From assembly GCF_019583405.1 (NCBI RefSeq), contig NZ_SZUU01000002.1:248001-312000 (forward strand): 64,000 nucleotides of DNA. Direction: 5' to 3'. The position numbers and the translations under genes are program-made. Every line of letters starts with the position of its first letter. The first letter of the stretch is position 1. This document shows positions 55,560-63,442 of the stretch, piece by piece. A model generated the notes under the pieces. It was not told where the DNA came from. It saw nothing but the letters and a program-made list of their open reading frames with translations, and searched no databases. The DNA is from Bacteroides fragilis (lineage in GTDB: Bacteria > Bacteroidota > Bacteroidia > Bacteroidales > Bacteroidaceae).

Positions 55560-55803
55560 TGATGCAGTGCTAACAATCCCCATTTAGCAGAAATCGCCTT
55601 GCCCTGTGGCTCGGCTCGTTTCGCTAAATGAAGCAAGAGGGAACTGGACAAGTCCTGTTCTTCTCTCTTGCCCTGCGGGGCAAAGCCTTCGGCTTTAAGA
55701 GGTTACATTCGTAACCGTTTATAACAGTGATTATAACCTGAAAATGTATTTTGCTTATAATCAACTAAATGAATCTCATTTTCCTTATAAAAAAGTTATA
55801 ATC
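55560..55803 (+). promoter_or_regulatory. Probable origin of transfer and mob regulatory region
   Basis: A non-coding 240 bp directly before the mobilization genes. It has stacked hairpins: CAAGAG...CTCTTG around GGAC-AA-GTCC (55633-55671), TGCCCTGCGGGGCA, AAAGCCTTCGGCTTT and GGTTACATTCGTAACC. Then come five TTATAA hexamers at 55719, 55731, 55755, 55785 and 55796, the last overlapping the start-codon region. The layout suggests an oriT with binding sites for the accessory protein encoded next. The nic site is not identified. Confidence 0.55.
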
Positions 55804-56388
55804 ATGGATAAGACCAGTAATATATCCACACTTACCACCATCGGGATAGACCGACAGACAGGTAAGTTGATAGATAAGCTCTGCAAACGCTATTCGCTGA
55901 AAAAAGGGGAAATAGTCAGGTTGGCATTTGTCTATATTGATAAAGCATGTATCAACCCATCGGAAGCACCGGAATCCGTAAAATCGGAACTGGCGAAAAT
56001 AAACAAACGGCAGGACGATATAATCCGCTTCATTCGTCACTACGAGGAAGAACAACTAAATCCCATGATACGAACCGCTAATTCTATTGCAGTTCGGTTT
56101 GATGGTATTGGTAAGACATTGGAAACGCTTATTCTTTCCCAATTGGAATCCAGTCAGGGGAAACAAACAGCCGTATTGCAAAAAGTAAGTGAACAATTCG
56201 GCAAACATGCCGATGTAATCAACCAGCAGGGGAAACAACTCACCGCCCTGTATCAGATACATCAACGGGATTATAAGAAAATGTTCCAACTGATACAACT
56301 CTATTCGGAGTTATCAACTTGTGGCGTGATGGACGGTAAACGGAAAGAGAACCTAAAAGCGGAAATCGTCAATTTGATAAATACATAG
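55804..56388 (+). CDS. BfmA/BtgA-family mobilization accessory protein
   Basis: A 194-aa protein from the ATG at 55804 (an in-frame ATG at 55744 lies in the TTATAA repeats). The N-terminal TTIGIDRQTGKLIDKLCKRY and SLKKGEIVRLAFVYIDK form a ribbon-helix-helix-like DNA-binding part; the rest is a long coiled coil. This matches Bacteroides mobilization proteins BfmA/BtgA, which help the relaxase at oriT. Four bases separate it from the relaxase gene. Confidence 0.85.
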   Translation: MDKTSNISTLTTIGIDRQTGKLIDKLCKRYSLKKGEIVRLAFVYIDKACINPSEAPESVKSELAKINKRQDDIIRFIRHYEEEQLNPMIRTANSIAVRFDGIGKTLETLILSQLESSQGKQTAVLQKVSEQFGKHADVINQQGKQLTALYQIHQRDYKKMFQLIQLYSELSTCGVMDGKRKENLKAEIVNLINT

Positions 56389-56392
56389 AACC

Positions 56393-57334
56393 ATGCACAT
56401 AGATTTTGCACCACCATCGGGAGGAACATATAACAATGCAGGAAGTAGCCGCCAATTAGCTTCATACATGGAACATGAAGATTTGGAACGGATGGAAAAA
56501 GGTATTTATACCGATGGCTTTTTCAACTTATCGGATGATAATATTTACAAATCAAAGGTTATTAAGGATATAGATAGTAATATCGGGCAATTACTGAAAA
56601 CAGATGCTAAGTTTTTCACTATCCATGTCAGCCCATCGGAAAGCGAGCTTCGGGCAATGGGGAACACCGAACAGGAGAAAGCCGAAGCCATGAAACGGTA
56701 TGTTCGGGAAGTGTTTATTCCTGAATATGCCAAGAACTTCAACAAAGGACTATCCGAAGCGGATATAAAGTTTTACGGGAAGATACATTTTGACCGTAGC
56801 CGTTCCAATAACGAACTAAATATGCACTGCCATTTGATTGTCAGCCGTAAAGACCAATCTAACAAAAAGAAGCTATCACCGCTTACCAACCACAAAAACA
56901 CCAAGAACGGAGTAATAAAAGGTGGCTTCGACCGTGTGAATCTCTTTCGACAAGCGGAACAAGGCTTTGATAAACTATTCAGTTACAACCGCCAATTATC
57001 CGAATCCTTTGAGTATTCCAACACGATGAAGAACGGAAGCATTGACGATAAACTGAGAGTGCAGGAGCAGGAGTTGAAAGAGCCAAAACAATATTTTGCT
57101 GGCGAAAATAAAAAAGAAATATTCCAATCCAGTGAAAAAGAAAACAATATTTCTTGCAACCTTGATAGCAAGGCAGATGAAAAACATTCTTACAACCAGC
57201 AAAATAACGGTAGTGGCGATTCTCTATTATCTATCTTCTCATTGGGAGATGGTAATAATAACAATGCTGCACCAGTAGAAGAATTACAGGCACAAAAACG
57301 CAAGAAGAAAAAGAAGAAAGGGATTAGACGATGA
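56393..57334 (+). CDS. BtgB-type (DUF5712) relaxase/mobilization protein
   Basis: A 313-aa protein. The metal-binding histidines of a relaxase are seen as KIHFDRSR (His132) and NMHCHLIVSRKD (His145, His147); Tyr25 in ASYMEHED is a candidate nucleophile. The C-terminal third is low-complexity and ends in a lysine-rich tail (KRKKKKKKGIRR). It would nick oriT and pilot the strand through a conjugation apparatus supplied by another element; no mating-pore genes are present. It overlaps the next reading frame by ATGA. Confidence 0.85.
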   Translation: MHIDFAPPSGGTYNNAGSSRQLASYMEHEDLERMEKGIYTDGFFNLSDDNIYKSKVIKDIDSNIGQLLKTDAKFFTIHVSPSESELRAMGNTEQEKAEAMKRYVREVFIPEYAKNFNKGLSEADIKFYGKIHFDRSRSNNELNMHCHLIVSRKDQSNKKKLSPLTNHKNTKNGVIKGGFDRVNLFRQAEQGFDKLFSYNRQLSESFEYSNTMKNGSIDDKLRVQEQELKEPKQYFAGENKKEIFQSSEKENNISCNLDSKADEKHSYNQQNNGSGDSLLSIFSLGDGNNNNAAPVEELQAQKRKKKKKKGIRR

Positions 57335-57720
57335 CTGAATATGAAGAACTAAGAGCCGATATAGACCGCTATTTGATGGAACGTTTTAAGTATTGAAAAT
57401 CGCTTGTATGGCTGGCAGTGGATAATATAATAGCCACCCGAAGAAATAGCCGGGTAGATTTATATTTGCGTATTAGAAAGGTTGAAAGCCGTTTTCCACC
57501 TGATTGCCTGATTATCGCCCGATTGAGTTTTAGCAAAGAACGTATAGGGCATGGAACGCACTTTATCCGATTTCTGACAAGAATAGCCCGAAAGTACGAT
57601 TTTAACCATATCGGCATTGAGTGTGCCAACATCAAAAGCAGTACTTTTGCCAAGAAATTAGGCTTTTACTGCATAGATGGTGAGAATTACGTAATAGCAG
57701 TAACCAATCTAATATCCTAA
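57331..57720 (+). pseudogene. GNAT-like acetyltransferase with an in-frame TGA
   Basis: Starting from the ATG that overlaps the relaxase stop, the frame reads MTEYEELRADIDRYLMERFK, Y, TGA (57394-57396), then KSLVWLAVDNIIATRRNSRV and onward for 107 codons, with KERIGHGTHFIRFLTRIARK and FAKKLGFYCIDGENYVIAV as in GNAT domains. One nonsense codon therefore splits an otherwise intact 129-codon gene. A GTG at 57418 could restart a shorter product. The overlap with the relaxase suggests it was part of the mob operon. Confidence 0.7.
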
Positions 57721-57789
57721 TTTTCAATGGAATAACCTTGATTAATTCTTTCTTTCTCTGAACACAAAGGTATATTCCAAGAATAAAAC

Positions 57790-57870
57790 GGCAACACCAA
57801 GCCCTACGGATTTTGATAAATTTCTTCCTTTTTGCTCCACAAAAAGAGTAAATTTATCAAAAGTGTTGCC
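57790..57870. repeat. 81-bp nested inverted repeat
   Basis: Three arm pairs are nested: GGCAACAC/GTGTTGCC (57790-57797, 57863-57870), TTTTGATAAATTT/AAATTTATCAAAA (57811-57823, 57850-57862) and CTTTTTG/CAAAAAG (57828-57834, 57840-57846). The two outer right arms are contiguous; the left ones are separated by 13 bases. The flanks of this 340-bp gap (57721-58059) hold nothing else. Confidence 0.75.
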
Positions 57871-58059
57871 TTATTTATTCTCTCCATATAGGAGATGTTT
57901 ATCAGAGAAAAAAAGGAAAAATATATGTATGGTTGAGTGTTTACGCAGAACACACTCACTTCCATTCATTCTACCCCATTTTTTGAAACCAACTAAAAAC
58001 TGCTTTCCTTTGCTTTAAAAACATTGAAATCTATATCTTTACTGCAAAAAGAAAAATAT

Positions 58060-59211
58060 ATGAATAGTTTATTTGATTCATTTGAAAGAACATGTCTCGA
58101 ATTTGCAAAACACAATGATAATACTTACGAGTATTATAATAACAGCGCACGAACTGATATGTCAAAAGTGAGAGATACTTTAGAGAGATGGTTCTATAAT
58201 TATCCTGAAGAAGAAAAGAAAGAGCTAAAGAGCCGATTTAAAAAAGATTTTGACTCTTCATTTTATGAATTGTTCTTACATGAACTGTTTTGCAAATTGG
58301 GGTATGATATTACTATCCATCCCGATTTACCATCTTCACCGAAAAAACCTGATTTTCTAATATCTAAAGATAATTTGGAATTATATATTGAAGCTAAGGT
58401 TGTTAAGGGTAAAACAATGGAACAGGAGGCTTTTGAACGAAAAAGAAATGAACTCTATGATAATCTGAATAAGTTAAACACAAAAGATGTTTGTTTAAAT
58501 ATTGAAGATGTTTGTTTTCTGACCCAGAAACAACCAAGTACAAAAGAGATGATAAAATGTATAGAGGAAGAATTTAAAAAAATAGACCCCGACATATTGA
58601 GAGAAGAATTAAAGAAAAATGGCATTGAAAATCTACCGAAGATAGAATATAAGAATAGGGATGTTCATATCATAGTAAGCCCTATTCCAGTAAGTCCTTC
58701 AACAAGAGAGGAAAAAATACGTCCAATAGGTATATATCCAGCAGAAGCCTTTTGGGGAGGAGGTGAAGAATCTCTCAAAGAATCGATTGAAAAAAAAGCT
58801 AAAAGGTACGGAAAATTGGATAAACCATTTATTGTATGCTTAAATTCGTTAGACATTAGAACATCGGGAAAAATAGACGTTGATAATGCTATTTGGGGGA
58901 CAGTAGCATTTTCATGGTCGACAAATCCGGAAAGTAAAGATGAAAAATGGATACGACAATTAGATGGCGTATTTTGTGATAAGAAAGGTGTGCGACTTAA
59001 AAATCTTACAGGTGTTTTCGTTTCTAAAGTATGCCCTCATAATATTCCTGTTGCCAATTATTGGCTATATGAACATCCTTTTTCCGAGAACAAAATGGAT
59101 TTCGATAAAATAGGATTAAAATTCAACTATATGAGCGAAGGAAAAATAATTGACAACACGGGCGATAATATAGGTGACATACTTAAAATCCCTAAAGATT
59201 GGCTTACATAA
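58060..59211 (+). CDS. Putative PD-(D/E)XK nuclease, orphan cargo gene
   Basis: A 383-aa cytoplasmic protein from the ATG at 58060; a TTG-started extension upstream is less likely. The N-terminal 95 residues are helical. The nuclease core reads HELFCKLGYDITIHPDLPSS, KKPDFLISKDNLELYIEAKV: Glu75, Asp98, Glu111 and Lys113 fit the E...PD...ExK restriction-endonuclease pattern. The remaining 270 residues are of unknown type. No methyltransferase or other partner is next to it. It is AT-rich, flanked by an 81-bp inverted repeat and by a terminator, and sits between mob and recombinase genes as cargo. A defence function is inferred. Confidence 0.6.
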   Translation: MNSLFDSFERTCLEFAKHNDNTYEYYNNSARTDMSKVRDTLERWFYNYPEEEKKELKSRFKKDFDSSFYELFLHELFCKLGYDITIHPDLPSSPKKPDFLISKDNLELYIEAKVVKGKTMEQEAFERKRNELYDNLNKLNTKDVCLNIEDVCFLTQKQPSTKEMIKCIEEEFKKIDPDILREELKKNGIENLPKIEYKNRDVHIIVSPIPVSPSTREEKIRPIGIYPAEAFWGGGEESLKESIEKKAKRYGKLDKPFIVCLNSLDIRTSGKIDVDNAIWGTVAFSWSTNPESKDEKWIRQLDGVFCDKKGVRLKNLTGVFVSKVCPHNIPVANYWLYEHPFSENKMDFDKIGLKFNYMSEGKIIDNTGDNIGDILKIPKDWLT

Positions 59212-59212
59212 G

Positions 59213-59248
59213 TGATTATCGGGAAAGCATTAACTTTCCCGATAATCA
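59213..59248. terminator. Terminator after the nuclease-like gene
   Basis: TGATTATCGGGAAAG and CTTTCCCGATAATCA pair perfectly (15 bp) around CATTAA, two bases after the stop codon; lies between convergent genes. Confidence 0.85.
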
Positions 59249-59309
59249 TTGATAAATTGTTCTCATAGGTTTCCATTTTAAGGAATTTTCTGTTTCTTCT
59301 ACACTGTTT

Positions 59310-60563
59310 TTAAATTTTATTATCAGTTTCGGATAGTATATACTTTCCTTGAATCTGTTTCGCTAAATTTGTCATATCCTCATTGATTTTGGTACGGGTT
59401 ATTTCTGCATATATTTGAGTAGTGGAAATGCTTCGATGTCCCAATGTCTGGCTAATCGTTTCTATTGGAACACCCATTGAAAGACAAAGGGGTGCATAGC
59501 TATGCCTTGCCATATGATAGGTCAAACGTTTATCAATATTGGCTGCTTTGGCTATCTTTTTCAACTGAATATCAGCATTTTCTATTGTACATAACCTAAA
59601 GACCTTTCCGTCAAGCCCCGCAAAAGCCGTATTCCGGTATTTCTCGATAAGACGCAATGGAATATCAAGCAGGGGAATGTAGGAAGTCGTTCCAGTTTTT
59701 TGACGATTTAAGACAATCCATTGTTCGCCATCTTCTTGCCGTACAATATTATCATGCCGTAAGTTCTTCAAGTCCACATAGGCAAGCCCCGTGAATGTCG
59801 AAAACAGAAACATATCACGAATAAAATTAGCACTCTCATGTTTCATGTCTATCTGCATCAACCGCTGTATCTCATCCATTGAGAGCCATTTCCGTGTAAT
59901 GGTTATCCGCTGCGGACGATAACCAAAGAACGGGTCTTGATACATCAAACCTTTGTTTAAGGCTCTCATTACAACCCTGCGCAATGGTTTTATCGTATTG
60001 TTGGTTGTGCTTGCACTTAATTGCAAAATGACTTTTAGATAGTAAACATACGATTCTATAAAATCAAAATCGACTTGGGCAAACGGAATATCCGTTACCC
60101 CGTATTTGTACCCCAAAAACTCTTTCAAATGTAGATAAGCACGATAAAGATGTGTATAAGTGGTTTTTACTATCAAAATGCCGACAGACTGCCGTTTCTC
60201 TTCAATCAAGGCTGCAAATTCCTGTATTAAGCTGTTTTGTTTAATGCCAATTCCTTTAATAGCGTTTTTCAGGATTTCAGCCGTAATGTAGCTTTTGTTT
60301 TCCAGTAAGGTTTTATAGTGGCGGACAAGTTCAGTCCGATAGTTTTCTATCCGTTTGTTGATGTTTGTTTCTTCCTTTGATTTACCTATGGCTATTCCCT
60401 GTTTGGCATCCCATTTTTCAGGAGATAGCTCTAAGCCCGTACTGAAAGCCGAGCTTTTACCATCCACACTGATACGCCCCATGACAGGGCAATTACCTGA
60501 TTTTTTCTTTTTGCTGGTATTTAAGTAAAAGAGTATAGCGAAAGTGCTTCTATTGTTTTGCAT
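59310..60563 (-). CDS. Tyrosine recombinase (second of a tandem pair)
   Basis: A 417-aa recombinase with Arm-binding domain (STFAILFYLNTSKKKKSGNC), SAM-like core-binding domain and catalytic domain: His350/Arg353 (TYHMARHSYA), His376 (TLGHRS) and Tyr385 (TTQIYAEI). The first catalytic Arg position is TGLAYVDLKNL, as in related Bacteroides integrases. It lies 20 bp after the other recombinase and is probably cotranslated with it. The two may act together at the element ends. Confidence 0.9.
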   Translation of the reverse strand: MQNNRSTFAILFYLNTSKKKKSGNCPVMGRISVDGKSSAFSTGLELSPEKWDAKQGIAIGKSKEETNINKRIENYRTELVRHYKTLLENKSYITAEILKNAIKGIGIKQNSLIQEFAALIEEKRQSVGILIVKTTYTHLYRAYLHLKEFLGYKYGVTDIPFAQVDFDFIESYVYYLKVILQLSASTTNNTIKPLRRVVMRALNKGLMYQDPFFGYRPQRITITRKWLSMDEIQRLMQIDMKHESANFIRDMFLFSTFTGLAYVDLKNLRHDNIVRQEDGEQWIVLNRQKTGTTSYIPLLDIPLRLIEKYRNTAFAGLDGKVFRLCTIENADIQLKKIAKAANIDKRLTYHMARHSYAPLCLSMGVPIETISQTLGHRSISTTQIYAEITRTKINEDMTNLAKQIQGKYILSETDNKI

Positions 60564-60583
60564 AATATCTACATTTTGGATTG

Positions 60584-61828
60584 TTAAAAGTTGAATTTAG
60601 TGGCAAGACGTGCAGATAGCTGCTGCATATCATTGCCTATCTTCTCATTGTTAAGACGTGCGTAGCGTTGGGTTGTTTCAATATGCTTGTGTCCTAACAT
60701 CCGGCTTACACTCTCAATCGGAACGCCTTGTGAAAGGCAGATTTGAGAAGCGAACGTATATCTCGCCATATGGTAGGATAATTTCCGGTTGATACCGCAG
60801 TTTCTTGCAATTCGTTTTAAACCAACATTCACCTGTCCCAAACTCATGTGAGGAAATACTTTTCCATCGGGAGCAAGCCCCTTGTAATACTCCATGATGT
60901 GGATAGGGATGTTCAATAGTTTTACATTAAACTCCGTATGCGACTTTTGCCTGTTGGCTGAAATCCACAAGCTACCGTCATCTTCGGTAATAATATCTTT
61001 CCAAGACAGTTTATGCACGTCTGCATAAGCCAAACCGGTAAAGGTCGAAAACAGGAACATATCACGGATAAACCGTTGTGTTCCCGATTTAAAGGGAGTT
61101 TTCATTAGTAAATTCAATTCGTCATTGGTGAGCGACTTGTTTTTAAGTTCCGTCTTTTCCAATTCAAAACCGTCAAAAGGCGGACGGGTGATAATTCTTC
61201 GATGCAATGCCAAACGTATGACCTTGTTTAGCAAGACAATCCGAGCCTTTACGGTTCTCGGCTTCATCTTGCGTTTTACACGGAAAAAGAAATTCAATGC
61301 TTCGATAAAAGGCAAATCTAACTCGGCAAGGGGAATATCCTCTACATGGTATTCTTCCCGAAAAAATTGTTTAAGCTGTTTGTAAAGGACTTCATACTGC
61401 TTGTAGGTGGATTGTGCCCTGTCGATGCCTATTCTTCCTTTGAAATCTTCCATCATTTCACCGAACAGGACAAGGAGCGTTTTTTGTGTTGTGGCAATTC
61501 CTTGAAAGGCGTTCTTCACTTCGATAGCGGTTACTTTTCCGGTTCGCTTTAAAATGTCCTTGTAGTGCGTGTGTATGGAGAGATTAATTTTATTAATCTC
61601 TCTGTTGAGTTCAACGGCAGCACGGCTTTTGCCGATTGCCCGACCTGACTTTACACTCCAAAGCCGTTCTTCGATTTTTAGCTTTGAGCCGAATTGTGCG
61701 ATAGTGTTGCCGATGATAATTTTTCCGACAATCGGAAAAATGGCATCGGGATTTGTTTCTGTTCTCTCCGTGTTCCCCTCTCGTTTGAGATAGAAGGACA
61801 CCTTTAGTTCGTTGTTCATAACGCTCAC
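60584..61828 (-). CDS. Tyrosine recombinase (first of a tandem pair)
   Basis: A 414-aa recombinase of the same layout: N-terminal Arm-binding part (ELKVSFYLKREGNTERTETN), catalytic His353/Arg356 (SYHMARYTFA), His380 (MLGHKH) and Tyr389 (TTQRYARL). The C-terminal tail (NNEKIGNDMQQLSARLATKF) is intact, unlike that of the integrase at 49814. It is clearly diverged from its partner, so the pair is not a recent duplication. It faces inward from the right end of the element. Confidence 0.9.
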   Translation of the reverse strand: MSVMNNELKVSFYLKREGNTERTETNPDAIFPIVGKIIIGNTIAQFGSKLKIEERLWSVKSGRAIGKSRAAVELNREINKINLSIHTHYKDILKRTGKVTAIEVKNAFQGIATTQKTLLVLFGEMMEDFKGRIGIDRAQSTYKQYEVLYKQLKQFFREEYHVEDIPLAELDLPFIEALNFFFRVKRKMKPRTVKARIVLLNKVIRLALHRRIITRPPFDGFELEKTELKNKSLTNDELNLLMKTPFKSGTQRFIRDMFLFSTFTGLAYADVHKLSWKDIITEDDGSLWISANRQKSHTEFNVKLLNIPIHIMEYYKGLAPDGKVFPHMSLGQVNVGLKRIARNCGINRKLSYHMARYTFASQICLSQGVPIESVSRMLGHKHIETTQRYARLNNEKIGNDMQQLSARLATKFNF

Positions 61829-62488
61829 ATTTTTAGTTCGTAAAATTACTTTCTTTGTGAGTTATCCGAACAATGTAAACCGCAGACAAACAATGCTATA
61901 ACCAGACGTTCCACGTCATCGGTTTGCCGTATTTTTCGCCTCTCGGAACGGGTAACGGTTTAGAAACGGAAAGTTTGCTCTAATCCGCTTTTTCCTGCAT
62001 TTTCGCTACTCGGCACCCAAAGACACTAAAATACATACATTTCTATCTATCAATTAATTACCCTAATTTTCTCCCTTTCTCCTTTTACACTCCTTGTTTT
62101 CTAAGTAACTCGATACCTTTTGAGTTACTCTCAAAAGCCTTGCCTAACGGGTGGAATCGCTCCTCCGAAGTCGGGCGATTAGAAAGATAGAGCGAGTTGA
62201 AATACAGCGGTCTTGAAACGCAAAATTCAATTAGAACTGACTTTGTCAAAGCCAGAAGCTGCGTGCAGACCGACAAAGGAACGGTACAGGCTCAATCGCC
62301 GCTGACCGCAGAACGGGCGACAGTAGAACCACCACGCACTGAACCAATCGTAGTTCCAACGAGAGCACATACAGTTCGTGAAACCAATGGATAAGCTGTT
62401 ACAATTAAAAAAATAAAAATGCAGGTGAGCCGCAGAGAAATGAGCTTGTTTTATTATATTTGCAAAGTGGAATAAAAAACATAACAAT
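61829..62488. other. Right flank of the recombinase pair
   Basis: About 660 bp without a supportable complete gene. At 62104-62137 two hairpins overlap and exclude each other (AGTAACTC/GAGTTACT and CTTTTGAG/CTCAAAAG). An open frame at 62197-62394 ending in VVPTRAHTVRETNG could be the tail of a lost mobile-element gene, low confidence. A -7 box (TATATTTG, 62455-62462) precedes the AraC gene. An att site is expected here but was not identified. Confidence 0.4.
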
Positions 62489-63325
62489 ATGACAGATGAA
62501 CAATTAGGGCAAATGAAGCTTATATTCAATTACAACGATGTTTTTTACAGTTTTTACTACGATGATCTCAGCGGTTGCATACATCGTTCCCGCGAATATG
62601 CCATCAATTATGTCTATTCAGGTGAGATGATTCTCGACAATGGAAAGGAAAATATCCATGTAGGGAAAGGCGAATGCGTTTTCATTCCGCGCGACCATCA
62701 CATCACTATGTATAAGAGGACGAAAGATGGTGAGCGGTACTGCGGCATCTTCCTTATGTTTACACGTCGTTTCCTGCGTGAAATGTACGGTAAGTTGGAA
62801 CAACGTAAAGTACCGGCAAACACCTCCAAACTTGATTCCGGTGTAATAAAACTACCGAAAACGGTAGAATTCGCCAGCCTGTTCGCTTCCATGACACCCT
62901 ATTTCGATCCCGAAGTAAAACCCAAAGACGATTTCATGAATTTGAAATTGCAGGAAGGGTTGCTGGCATTGCTGCATATCGACAAGCGATTCGCACCGAC
63001 GCTGTTCGATTTCAACGAACCGTGGAAGATAGACATCATGGAATTTATGAACGAAAACTACATGTACGAATTTACGATGGAAGAAATGGCGCACTACACG
63101 GGGCGCAGCCTTGCCACGTTCAAACGGGATTTTAAGAAAATCAGCGATCTGACACCCGAAAAGTGGCTGATTCGCAAACGCCTCGAAGTAGCTTACGCCA
63201 AAATGCAGGAGGGTGGCAAAAAGGTTGTGGATGTCTATGCCGAAGTCGGATTCAAGAATCCGTCGCATTTCTCGACCGCTTTCAAAAAACAGTATGGCAT
63301 ATCGCCGACCGCCGCATTCGTGTGA
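62489..63325 (+). CDS. AraC-family transcription regulator
   Basis: A 278-aa protein. The N-terminal cupin-like sensor (about 20-100, INYVYSGEMILDNGKENIHV, GECVFIPRDHHITMYKR) is followed by a C-terminal double helix-turn-helix (FTMEEMAHYTGRSLATFKRD, VVDVYAEVGFKNPSHFSTAF, KKQYGISPTAAF). Effector unknown. It points towards the aldo/keto reductase gene 117 bp downstream, the likely target. Confidence 0.9.
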   Translation: MTDEQLGQMKLIFNYNDVFYSFYYDDLSGCIHRSREYAINYVYSGEMILDNGKENIHVGKGECVFIPRDHHITMYKRTKDGERYCGIFLMFTRRFLREMYGKLEQRKVPANTSKLDSGVIKLPKTVEFASLFASMTPYFDPEVKPKDDFMNLKLQEGLLALLHIDKRFAPTLFDFNEPWKIDIMEFMNENYMYEFTMEEMAHYTGRSLATFKRDFKKISDLTPEKWLIRKRLEVAYAKMQEGGKKVVDVYAEVGFKNPSHFSTAFKKQYGISPTAAFV

Positions 63326-63442
63326 ATCAGAATCAAAGAGGTTGACCTTTTGAGAAATTTTATTTGAGCCTCACAGCAATGTTGTTGTGGGGCTTTCTCT
63401 TTAACTTTGCCAACGAAATCAGAAACATAAAACGAAACAGTT

